From a virus, in the IMG/VR virus record IMGVR_UViG_3300011114_000643, positions 1 through 24,864 of that record: a stretch of DNA of 24,864 nucleotides; one strand, written 5' to 3'. Numbering within the stretch: the stretch's first letter is position 1; each line of letters opens with the position of its first letter. The notes under the pieces were generated by a model, which did no database searches, was not told where the DNA came from, and saw only the letters and a program-made list of their open reading frames with translations. The translations under genes were made by a program, and so were the position numbers. This document shows positions 6,563 through 11,953 of the stretch, piece by piece.

Positions 6563-6664
6563 GGGGCGGTCTTCACGATGCGGGGATCGTAGCTGGAGCA
6601 AGGTGGGCAATCCTTGCAAAGCAACAGAAGGCTTAGAGGGGTTCAACTCCCCGCCGCTCCCCCA
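6563..6664 (+). ncRNA. tRNA/tmRNA-like RNA candidate
   Basis: In the gap 6507-6683, GGGGCGG (6563-6569) pairs over 7 bp, with one G.U, with CCGCTCC (6654-6660). A discriminator C and an encoded CCA (6662-6664) follow. Just before the 3' acceptor strand is a T-arm-like hairpin, GGGG (6638-6641) / CCCC (6649-6652), with loop TTCAACT (6642-6648), the tRNA/tmRNA consensus; its basal pair is an A-G mismatch. Inner hairpins are ACGAT/ATCGT (6575-6590), GCAAGG/CCTTGC (6598-6617) and AAGC/GCTT (6619-6634). At 102 nt it is too long for a normal tRNA, too short for tmRNA, and no canonical anticodon loop is seen. The 3' end is strikingly like that of tmRNA. Confidence 0.45.
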
Positions 6665-6683
6665 AAACTACAGGAGAAACAAA

Positions 6684-6998
6684 ATGAACAAGCAGCACCC
6701 CTTTATCAAAAAAGTAACGTGGGTTCCTACGGGCGCTCCCGCCAGCTTCAAGTTTTTTGACCCGCTGCGGGCGGCTCACGTTGCGGGTGGGGAATGGTCG
6801 CCCACAAGCCTCGTCTTGATGGTGCGCGAGGAAGACGGTGGCGTGTGGTTTATGCAGCGCGAGTGCGTCAAGTTCACCCCGGCGCAAGTTTTCCGGCGCT
6901 ATCGCCGGATGCGGGTGGGGCGCTACGAGCGGAAGGTAAACGCGCCGATCGCGGAAATGAAGCGGTGGCTGAACAGTATTGATTTGGGAAACCAATGA
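6684..6998 (+). CDS. Hypothetical 104-residue phage protein
   Basis: First gene after the RNA-like gap. The ATG at 6684 has AGGAG 8 nt upstream. The protein looks mainly beta (VTWVPTGAPASFKFFDPL, SLVLMVREEDGGVWFMQREC) followed by a basic helical part (FRRYRRMRVGRYERK). The end overlaps the next gene as ATGA. An upstream in-frame ATG at 6561 would read through the RNA-like element and is not credible. No known function. Confidence 0.75.
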   Translation: MNKQHPFIKKVTWVPTGAPASFKFFDPLRAAHVAGGEWSPTSLVLMVREEDGGVWFMQRECVKFTPAQVFRRYRRMRVGRYERKVNAPIAEMKRWLNSIDLGNQ

Positions 6999-7204
6999 AG
7001 ACCTCGCTTAGATTTGTTGGCAACACACCATCGCATCGCTTGAGTTACGACAGCGTAGCGGTGGACAGGGACGGCAATTTTTATAAGAAATGGGCGTGTG
7101 ATCCAGACTTCGATCACCCCTACAAAGCCGTAGCAGAATGCCCGGTGCTCGATCGCGACGACCAAGCCTCAGACACGTTTTATGACGAAGAGGTGGAACC
7201 GTGA
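6995..7204 (+). CDS. Hypothetical 69-residue acidic phage protein
   Basis: Joined to the preceding gene by an ATGA overlap. The C-terminal half is strongly acidic (DRDDQASDTFYDEEVEP) and the N-terminal part looks like beta strands. The small acidic form is common among phage early proteins, some of which mimic DNA, but nothing here is specific. Confidence 0.65.
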   Translation: MKTSLRFVGNTPSHRLSYDSVAVDRDGNFYKKWACDPDFDHPYKAVAECPVLDRDDQASDTFYDEEVEP

Positions 7205-7245
7205 TCGCCCCCGCCTTCGATAACAGCGATTTGGGGGGAAAATGA
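7201..7245 (+). CDS. 14-codon bridge ORF
   Basis: A GTG start in a GTGA overlap with the preceding stop encodes 14 residues and ends in an ATGA overlap with the gene at 7242. It carries the GGGGGGA ribosome site of that gene. It is probably a coupling device rather than a functional peptide. Confidence 0.3.
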   Translation: MIAPAFDNSDLGGK

Positions 7246-7460
7246 ACTCTGCGGAAATGGCTTTCAAAGTGGCAAACGATTGGGGAACGCTCCAATCATC
7301 GGCTCAAACGATGGCGACTGCGTTGCTCGTTGTCAGGCAGCGAATCTCTGCCACGGACAGCGTGGAGGTCAGGGCCGCAGTCACCAGCATTGAGTTTGCC
7401 CTGGAGCAATGGAAGCGTACTGCAAAGCAGATCGGCGTGGAACATGGCTGCGATGACTGA
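7242..7460 (+). CDS. Hypothetical 72-residue helical phage protein
   Basis: Ala-rich and almost wholly helical, with two likely helices (MAFKVANDWGTLQSSAQTMA and SVEVRAAVTSIEFALEQWKR) and an acidic end. A strong GGGGGGA ribosome site is present. No family is recognised. Confidence 0.65.
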   Translation: MNSAEMAFKVANDWGTLQSSAQTMATALLVVRQRISATDSVEVRAAVTSIEFALEQWKRTAKQIGVEHGCDD

Positions 7461-7470
7461 CGGGGGAAAC

Positions 7471-7947
7471 ATGAAAGACAAAGAGACGGGCTGTTATGCC
7501 CCACGGGAACCCTTGCGGCTTGATCTGGAAGATATCCGGTGCTGGCTGCTGGAGCAAATCGACGGAGGCGAGGAGGTGAAGGGCCACGACTCTATGTTAA
7601 GCACCTACATCAACACGATTGACAATGCTTTGGCTGCGCTCTCGTCGGAGATGGGGGCGATTGGCCTTGAGCCACGCGGTTGCCCGACACCCGGCAGTTG
7701 CTCTGCCGTGGAAGAACTTGCGGATCTCAAGCAGAGGTTGTTGCCGCAATTTCAGGGACGGGCGCAGAGGGCAGAGCACGAACGCGATGCGTTGCTTGAG
7801 CAGTTGATTGTCCACCGGACAACAATCGCAAACCTGCATAGCGAGATCGACGGGATGCGGGAGAAGCTACGGGCGGCGACAACGATGGTCTGCGAAATGA
7901 CGGAAGGAGTTGCAACGTGGGCAGACGCATGGAAAGAAAGCAAATGA
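7471..7947 (+). CDS. Coiled-coil phage protein, unknown
   Basis: 158 residues from the ATG at 7471, which follows a GGGGG motif. An in-frame ATG at 7453 would overlap the upstream stop by 8 nt and is a plausible coupled alternative. Residues 15-60 are helical (DLEDIRCWLLEQIDGGEE), followed by a Cys/Pro patch (GCPTPGSCS, about 74-82), then a coiled coil at about 84-140 (EELADLKQRLLPQ ... LLEQLIVHRTTIANLHSEIDGMREKL). No catalytic signature. The stop overlaps the next start as ATGA. Confidence 0.7.
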   Translation: MKDKETGCYAPREPLRLDLEDIRCWLLEQIDGGEEVKGHDSMLSTYINTIDNALAALSSEMGAIGLEPRGCPTPGSCSAVEELADLKQRLLPQFQGRAQRAEHERDALLEQLIVHRTTIANLHSEIDGMREKLRAATTMVCEMTEGVATWADAWKESK

Positions 7948-8315
7948 GCAACACGCCAAGAACGGATGCTGCCGCCGTGGACTTGGGCAAAGTGACGGTG
8001 CATATTAACGGCGAATGGGTTGGAGCGCCCTTCGCCCGTCAACTTGAACGCGAGTTGATTGCTTACAAGGGTCACCTTGCGGCGGCGGAAACGCAGTTGC
8101 AGGAGGCATGGAGGCAAGTCGCGTCAGCTACGGACGCGCCGCGATCCGCAAGGGCAGCGCCCCTTGTGGAAGAAAAAGCCGTAGGCCACGCCCGGTACGA
8201 GTATTTACGCACACTCAACCCGAGGAAGTTTTCCGCGTTGTACAACGAGGCGATGGTGGGTGTCCATCAGTTTGACGATTTAGTGGATCGCTACCGTGAC
8301 GCAAAACAGCCATGA
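7944..8315 (+). CDS. Conserved phage protein of the MSNTPRTDAA type
   Basis: A 123-residue protein opening with MSNTPRTDAAA and then FARQLERELIAYKGHLAAAE, an arrangement often seen in uncharacterised phage proteins: a short PRTDAA tag, then a coiled coil. The C-terminal third (ARYEYLRTLNPRKFSALYNEAM) looks globular. It is linked at both ends by ATGA overlaps, with RBS-like GAAAG upstream. Function unknown. Confidence 0.7.
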   Translation: MSNTPRTDAAAVDLGKVTVHINGEWVGAPFARQLERELIAYKGHLAAAETQLQEAWRQVASATDAPRSARAAPLVEEKAVGHARYEYLRTLNPRKFSALYNEAMVGVHQFDDLVDRYRDAKQP

Positions 8316-8476
8316 AAAAATTCAATCCTAATTTCATGCCGACATTCCGGGACGTTACCAAGTACATCCGGCAGAGCATGATCGGCAAGCCCGAGCGCCG
8401 CATCGCGTTCTTGAAAGCGCGGCTGCGGCTTAGGTCGAGGCTGGATCGCTACTACACCACAGGGGAGAAACCATGA
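8312..8476 (+). CDS. Small very basic phage protein, unknown
   Basis: A 54-residue ORF starting in an ATGA overlap. The middle is strongly basic and helical (RRIAFLKARLRLRSRLDRYY), suggesting nucleic-acid contact. It ends in an ATGA overlap with an 11-codon ORF. The overlap at both ends and the consistent base composition argue that it is real. Confidence 0.6.
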   Translation: MKKFNPNFMPTFRDVTKYIRQSMIGKPERRIAFLKARLRLRSRLDRYYTTGEKP

Positions 8477-8508
8477 TGGCTCCTATACGCGAGGAGAGCG
8501 ATAAGTGA
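8473..8508 (+). CDS. 11-codon bridge ORF
   Basis: MMAPIREESDK starts in the ATGA overlap with the gene at 8312 and ends in the GTGA overlap with the GIY-YIG gene at 8505, whose GGAG ribosome site it contains. Confidence 0.3.
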   Translation: MMAPIREESDK

Positions 8509-9038
8509 CAAACCCAGCCGCTATAGCTGGCGCTGCCGAATGGCGTAGGAAGGTAAAAACAGGAGAAATTGAAGCCCCTTGGGTTAGAAAAAGGCGTGAG
8601 AAAAAAACTCAGAACGAGCAAGGCGCTTTGATTTTTGGAGACTACACAGAGAGGATCAAAAAGGCAAAAGAAGAACTCGCGGCGCTAGAAAAACATAAGG
8701 CTTACGCTGCGAAGTCAATCGCCCTAACCGGCGCTTCATTGCTGCGTCATGAAGAAATATCGGCAGCAGCAAAGCCAATAGAGGAAAGTTCCGGCGTTTA
8801 CTTTCTTGTCTCTTGTGGGGAAGTTGTCTACGTTGGGCAATCCGTTCAGGTGATGAACCGAGTGCAGGAACATCGTGCATTAAAGACGTTCGATTCGGTG
8901 GCGTATATCCCATGCAAGCCGGAAATGCTCAATAAATTAGAGTCGTTGTACATCCATATTCTGCGCCCAAAAACAAATGGGAAGATGCCGGATCAGAGCA
9001 TGAACGCGCCTATCAAGTTAATGGAATTGTTCGGCTGA
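8505..9038 (+). CDS. GIY-YIG domain nuclease
   Basis: A 177-residue protein. Residues 1-75 are basic and helical (AEWRRKVKTGE ... VRKRREKKTQ), probably a DNA-binding arm. The C-terminal half is a GIY-YIG domain: SGVYFLV at 96-102, VYVGQS at 108-113, R119, H123, the metal-binding E146, and N158 in RPKTNGK. Such nucleases make single- or double-strand cuts and include free-standing homing endonucleases and repair enzymes. The start is a GTG in a GTGA overlap with GGAG 8 nt upstream. Whether it is a homing enzyme cannot be told here; a group I intron without its own nuclease lies elsewhere in the window (24548-24786). Confidence 0.85.
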   Translation: MTNPAAIAGAAEWRRKVKTGEIEAPWVRKRREKKTQNEQGALIFGDYTERIKKAKEELAALEKHKAYAAKSIALTGASLLRHEEISAAAKPIEESSGVYFLVSCGEVVYVGQSVQVMNRVQEHRALKTFDSVAYIPCKPEMLNKLESLYIHILRPKTNGKMPDQSMNAPIKLMELFG

Positions 9039-9070
9039 TGGTTCCTATTGCAAAGGAGAACAACAAATGA
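9038..9070 (+). CDS. 10-codon bridge ORF
   Basis: MVPIAKENNK begins in a TGATG overlap with the GIY-YIG stop and ends in an ATGA overlap with the gene at 9067, whose AAGGAG ribosome site it contains. It is the fourth such bridge in the operon. Confidence 0.3.
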   Translation: MVPIAKENNK

Positions 9071-9171
9071 TTGCCAAAGTAATAGACGCGGTAATGACCG
9101 TAGGAGAGGTCACTTTACCAATAGCGTGGGCGGTCGCGGTAGTTGTGGCAATTGAATGGTCGCGCCAATGA
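9067..9171 (+). CDS. 34-residue membrane peptide
   Basis: A small ORF with AAGGAG upstream. Residues 14-29 (EVTLPIAWAVAVVVAI) form one membrane span followed by EWSRQ. It ends in an ATGA overlap with a second membrane peptide. The pair may act together at the inner membrane, for example in superinfection exclusion, but nothing in the sequence proves it. Confidence 0.5.
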   Translation: MIAKVIDAVMTVGEVTLPIAWAVAVVVAIEWSRQ

Positions 9172-9251
9172 AACCGTGGCCTGACTGGGCGCTTTGGATG
9201 ATGTTTGTCTTGTGCCTGGTCGCCAGCGTTGGCATTGCCCTGTTCGCATAA
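9168..9251 (+). CDS. 27-residue membrane peptide
   Basis: Starts in the ATGA overlap with the preceding peptide. A Trp-rich head (MKPWPDWALWMM) leads into a span (FVLCLVASVGIALFA) that runs to the end of the protein. The single-span layout is typical of tiny phage membrane proteins. No family is recognised. Confidence 0.5.
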   Translation: MKPWPDWALWMMFVLCLVASVGIALFA

Positions 9252-9260
9252 AGGACTAAT

Positions 9261-9812
9261 ATGATTCTGCTAGGTGATACGCCATACATCGAATGTTTCG
9301 TGCGTAACGAATTTCTGTTTGACGAAAAGCGGGGCCACGGCGAATTTACGCCAGCGGTTGCCTTTGCGTTTCGCGCCGAGCCAGCGCGTGTACCGATGTT
9401 CCAAGTCATGCTGGATTCTGGCGCACAATGGGCGCGAGTACCGATTCACATGATATGCAGCAAGCCCTGCGACCCTCTGCCGGTAGAGCAGTCCTGCTGG
9501 TGGGATTCTTACGGATACGAGTTCACCGTGATCGCGCTGCCGTTCCTCAAAAACCATGCGGTGACGGCGCTGGGCCGAGACGGTGAGATCCGCAAAGGAA
9601 ACTACTTGTTCACGGTAGATTGGATGCAGACCGGCTGGAGCGAGGTTCCAGATCAGCACAAGAACCATCATGTGATTGCGCTAGAGTCAGGCCCGTGGAT
9701 TGCGTACCCCAACAACAGGTTGGTTTGGCACGACCTGTCGTGGATCACGCCAGCGCCAAACAAGGAGTGGCAGACTCCAACCCGCAGCTACTCGGTCGAA
9801 GGTTCGGTTTGA
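9261..9812 (+). CDS. Hypothetical phage protein, last gene before the early terminator
   Basis: A 183-residue, mostly beta-looking protein rich in Trp, Phe and Tyr, with a Cys-containing stretch (HMICSKPCDPLPVEQSCWWDSYGYEF) around residues 63-88 and WMQTGWSEVPDQHKNHHVIALE near 120-140, where the His pair might bind metal. AAAGGA precedes the ATG. Uncharacterised proteins of this sort occur in proteobacterial phages. It is followed by a strong terminator, so it closes the main early transcript. Confidence 0.75.
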   Translation: MILLGDTPYIECFVRNEFLFDEKRGHGEFTPAVAFAFRAEPARVPMFQVMLDSGAQWARVPIHMICSKPCDPLPVEQSCWWDSYGYEFTVIALPFLKNHAVTALGRDGEIRKGNYLFTVDWMQTGWSEVPDQHKNHHVIALESGPWIAYPNNRLVWHDLSWITPAPNKEWQTPTRSYSVEGSV

Positions 9813-9850
9813 CGTAGCGAGATCTGCTCCTATCACTCGCTGCGTTTTTG

Positions 9851-9884
9851 GCGGCTGGCTTGCACAGGTCAGCCGCTTTTTTTT
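9851..9884 (+). terminator. Rho-independent terminator of the early operon
   Basis: GCGGCTG (9851-9857) and CAGCCGC (9870-9876) form a perfect 7-bp GC-rich stem with a 12-base loop, followed directly by eight T residues (9877-9884). No A-run lies on the opposite side, so it works in the rightward direction only. Confidence 0.85.
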
Positions 9885-9901
9885 CTAACTTTTAGACAAC
9901 A

Positions 9902-10081
9902 ATGACAAAACGAAAAACGCCTGTAGAGATAATGCCCCTTCCATCATGGCTCGCGCCGCCCAAACTCCCGTCTGCTGATTGCGATCAGGTAACGGTCATT
10001 CGCCAAGGAATTAACACGCCGGATCAGATTGAGAAGAAATACCAACGAGCTCGAGTGGCCTTGAGGATGAGGAAACTATGA
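9902..10081 (+). CDS. Hypothetical 59-residue protein beyond the terminator
   Basis: MTKRKTPVEIMPLPSWLAPP opens a small basic protein with a proline-rich first half and a helical second half (PDQIEKKYQRARVALRMRK). It lies 17 bp downstream of the terminator and shows no good ribosome site, so expression would need readthrough or a promoter that I do not see. It ends in an ATGA overlap with the next gene, which supports both being real. Confidence 0.55.
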   Translation: MTKRKTPVEIMPLPSWLAPPKLPSADCDQVTVIRQGINTPDQIEKKYQRARVALRMRKL

Positions 10082-10236
10082 ATAAGGACACTAACCCTAG
10101 TCAAAAATTATGCGGCGCTTGCCAGATGAACGTTGCAGTTAAGCTGGTTCCGAAGGGGCGAGGCGGCAAGATCAAGACCTGGCGCTGTCAAAGTTGCTTA
10201 CACCGCCGCCAGCCCAGTTGGATCAGCGGGAAATAG
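10078..10236 (+). CDS. Zinc-ribbon small protein, convergent with endolysin
   Basis: A 52-residue protein with C12-x2-C15 and C37-x2-C40 around a basic loop, the shape of a zinc ribbon. Its last 39 bases overlap the 3' end of the minus-strand endolysin gene, so early and late transcripts run into each other here. The start lies in an ATGA overlap with the 59-residue gene. Role unknown; small zinc ribbons often bind nucleic acid or RNA polymerase. Confidence 0.6.
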   Translation: MNKDTNPSQKLCGACQMNVAVKLVPKGRGGKIKTWRCQSCLHRRQPSWISGK

Positions 10237-10650
10237 CCTCGTCCCCTGTTTGTCGATAATCAGCGCCATCTTGCGGGGTTTTGCCGGCAAGTTGGGTATG
10301 CTGATATGGGTCCAGGCATCGAACTCCTTGATGAGTTGGTCGTAGGCCAACCCAGAGGCTCGCACAGCCCTCACCACCGCGTCTGGAGTCATCCCCAGTA
10401 CTCTGATGTCAGCCGCGCAGCCGAGCCTGTGCTGGCTGCTTTCGCGGCTCCCACAGGCTGCATTGACTGCCGCGCTACGGTAGGCAGAGTTGATTACCAC
10501 CATTCTGTTCCCCAGCGCCTCCCTGACTTGCTCCAGAAACGCCGCCAGCCGGGTCAGATTGGCTAGGGCTGTGGGATCTGGAGTGTTGTCGAGTGTCCGG
10601 TGGTCGGTAGCCGTTAATTCCGCAAAGGTGAAATGCTCACTTAGGTTCAT
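10198..10650 (-). CDS. Endolysin, peptidase M15A family
   Basis: A 150-residue M15A-type peptidase that should cut peptidoglycan cross-bridges. It opens with NLSEHFTFAELTATDHRTL, the usual start of this family. The zinc ligands are H74 (SSQHRLG), D81 (CAADIR) and H115 (DAWTHIS), and the SAYRS motif lies at 55-59. The length is normal for a single-domain phage endolysin. There is no signal peptide, so release depends on a holin. The gene overlaps the upstream membrane-protein gene by 14 nt and is the last gene of the late operon. Confidence 0.92.
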   Translation of the reverse strand: MNLSEHFTFAELTATDHRTLDNTPDPTALANLTRLAAFLEQVREALGNRMVVINSAYRSAAVNAACGSRESSQHRLGCAADIRVLGMTPDAVVRAVRASGLAYDQLIKEFDAWTHISIPNLPAKPRKMALIIDKQGTRLFPADPTGLAAV

Positions 10651-10855
10651 TTTGATTGACCTGTATTCCCGCTAACAATCCAATAAACCCGCCAACGATG
10701 GTTTGAAAGGCTGGGCCTATCAGCTTGAATATCTCGGAGTTATCCACAACAGGGTCAAACAACCCAGCGCACATCACCGCAACCATAGACAACAAGATCA
10801 AGCAAAGAGTCACGCTAACCATCCCGATTACGACGATCAGCGTTTTCTCTTTCAC
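10637..10855 (-). CDS. Two-span membrane protein, probable holin
   Basis: 72 residues, GTG start in a GTGA overlap with the upstream stop. It has two hydrophobic segments, 6-31 (LIVVIGMVSVTLCLILLSMVAVMC) and about 45-64 (IGPAFQTIVGGFIGLLAGI), and a polar C-terminal tail. Direct overlap with the endolysin gene and the two-span layout suggest a class II holin or a holin-associated protein. The neighbouring 56-residue protein is an equally good holin candidate. Confidence 0.65.
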   Translation of the reverse strand: MKEKTLIVVIGMVSVTLCLILLSMVAVMCAGLFDPVVDNSEIFKLIGPAFQTIVGGFIGLLAGIQVNQNEPK

Positions 10856-11022
10856 TTGTTGCTCGGATCTGCCCGTCCAGCCGCACCCAGACCCAACGCA
10901 GCCGCCAGACCCTGCACAAGCATTTGATACTGCGGAGGAACCATCGGGATGCCAACCGCAAACAGAATCCCCAGACCAGCAAGCGTCGAGGGTTCGCCAA
11001 ACCGTTTCCTGAGAAAGCCCAT
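10852..11022 (-). CDS. 56-residue membrane protein, holin candidate
   Basis: MGFLRKRFGEPSTLAGLG then a hydrophobic stretch (ILFAVGIPMV), a short turn (PPQYQ) and an amphipathic Ala/Gly/Leu segment (LVQGLAAALGLGAAG). A strong AGGAG ribosome site lies 6 nt before the ATG. Similar short proteins sit beside endolysin genes in many phages. It is followed by an overlapping GTG start of the two-span protein, so the pair may form a holin/antiholin set; that is inference. Confidence 0.65.
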   Translation of the reverse strand: MGFLRKRFGEPSTLAGLGILFAVGIPMVPPQYQMLVQGLAAALGLGAAGRADPSNK

Positions 11023-11031
11023 AATAGTCTC

Positions 11032-11553
11032 CTAAAAGTTTCCGCCTACGGGGTTCAACACTCCAACCGGAGCATCGGTAATGATTGTAGTACCCGGCTT
11101 GATATGCCCATTTGTAAAGGGTGATTCGTTGATCGGGCCGTAGCAGGACGCAAGCTGTACGCCGTTGGTTTTCTTGGTTTGTTTATCGCAAATGAAACTC
11201 CACATATTGCTCATGCCTTCTGTCTTGCTCAAGACAAAGGTGCGGTGAACCAGCGGAGCCACGGCCCATGTGGGGGCTTGCGGGGCTTCTGTCACGGTGC
11301 TGAACAGGCTCCAGACCTTCCCGGCAGGAGCATCACATGAGTTATTCATCAGCGCACCGTTAGCTACGCTGCGGCCCGTAAGTACCGGGCAGACTGCCAT
11401 CCCCTCCGCAAACTCCTTGCCCTTGACCATGATCTTCTTGCCGGTGGGCGTAGAGCCAGACGCAGCACACAGCGCATATTCGCCGTTGCAGATCATCAGA
11501 TCGGCAGCAGACACGCTAACCGGCAGCAACGCAAGGAGAAGCAGCTTTTTCAT
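11032..11553 (-). CDS. Exported cysteine-containing protein in lysis cassette
   Basis: 173 residues. The N-terminus MKKLLLLALLPVSVSA is a clear Sec signal peptide with cleavage expected after SVSA (residue 16). The mature part contains several cysteines (in ICNGEYALC, AVCPV, NSCDAP, FICDKQ, ASCYG), consistent with disulfides in the periplasm. It is not a lipoprotein, since no lipobox Cys follows the signal. No catalytic family is recognised. The position between lysis genes suggests a role in envelope disruption or superinfection immunity. AAGGAG is not seen; a GGTATAAAC stretch precedes the ATG. Confidence 0.7.
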   Translation of the reverse strand: MKKLLLLALLPVSVSAADLMICNGEYALCAASGSTPTGKKIMVKGKEFAEGMAVCPVLTGRSVANGALMNNSCDAPAGKVWSLFSTVTEAPQAPTWAVAPLVHRTFVLSKTEGMSNMWSFICDKQTKKTNGVQLASCYGPINESPFTNGHIKPGTTIITDAPVGVLNPVGGNF

Positions 11554-11555
11554 GT

Positions 11556-11720
11556 TTATACCTTTAGGACAAGATGAATGAGCAAGGCAATGATAAAACC
11601 CGCAACGGTAAAGCCGATATGCTCAATCCGCTTCAACCGGGCGTTGATGGTGTCATACCGCAGTTCGCATACAGCCTCATGCGAGGTCAGGCGAACGTCG
11701 AGTTCGTTGACGGTAGCCAT
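11556..11720 (-). CDS. XhlA-like coiled-coil/membrane protein
   Basis: A 54-residue ORF. The N-terminal part is a helical coil (ELDVRLTSHEAVCELRYDTINARLKRIE) and the C-terminal part a single membrane span (IGFTVAGFIIALLIHLVL). This matches the layout of XhlA-like haemolysin/holin-accessory proteins. The start lies in a TGATG overlap with the upstream gene; an ATG one codon earlier (11723) is also possible. Assignment is by architecture, not by sequence identity. Confidence 0.6.
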   Translation of the reverse strand: MATVNELDVRLTSHEAVCELRYDTINARLKRIEHIGFTVAGFIIALLIHLVLKV

Positions 11721-11878
11721 CATTCTTCTTTGACTACGGGTTTGGTCAGTTCTTCAATCCTACGCCCAGCCGCAGCCAGCAGCGCACGGAGATGGACGAC
11801 CTCATTCAATGCTGTGTCCCGCTGCATCTGTACGGCTTGCACAATGTCCTGCGGTTCAGTTTTCAGTTCTTCGCTCAC
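11720..11878 (-). CDS. 52-residue coiled-coil protein, GTG start
   Basis: Begins at a GTG with AAGGA 6 nt upstream. A single long helix is predicted (DIVQAVQMQRDTALNEVVHLRALLAAAGRRIEEL). There is no membrane span. It overlaps both neighbours by a few bases. The coil could pair with that of the XhlA-like protein just downstream. Function unknown. Confidence 0.6.
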   Translation of the reverse strand: MSEELKTEPQDIVQAVQMQRDTALNEVVHLRALLAAAGRRIEELTKPVVKEE

Positions 11879-11952
11879 GGTGTGTCCTTACGGGTGGGAG
11901 TTGATTGGAGCAGCGTTAGGGCGATGCAGAGCGCGAGAGGGAGGTAGGTCAT
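11875..11952 (-). CDS. 25-residue membrane peptide between tail fibre and lysis genes
   Basis: MTYLPLALCIALTLLQSTPTRKDTP starts one base after the tail-fibre stop and ends in a GTGA overlap with the next gene. It has one hydrophobic span and a short polar tail. The Cys at position 9 is preceded by LAL, which is not a lipobox, so it does not look like an Rz1 lipoprotein. An AAGGG motif lies 9 nt upstream. Confidence 0.45.
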   Translation of the reverse strand: MTYLPLALCIALTLLQSTPTRKDTP

Positions 11953-11953
11953 G

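Noticed and set aside
6581-6655. Alternative stem GCGGGGA with TCCCCGC as a tRNA acceptor
   Set aside because: The pairing is perfect, but it would use up the T-arm's 3' strand and leaves no CCA end. The GGGGCGG/CCGCTCC stem with TTCAACT and CCA is more coherent.
6561-6683. An in-frame ATG at 6561 that would extend the 104-residue gene by 41 codons
   Set aside because: The extension runs through the structured tRNA-like element, has no ribosome site, and its peptide is not protein-like. The ATG at 6684 has AGGAG at the right distance.
11875-11952. Rz1-like lipoprotein
   Set aside because: The only cysteine follows Leu-Ala-Leu, not a lipobox with Gly/Ala/Ser at -1, and the downstream coiled-coil gene has no N-terminal membrane anchor as Rz would.
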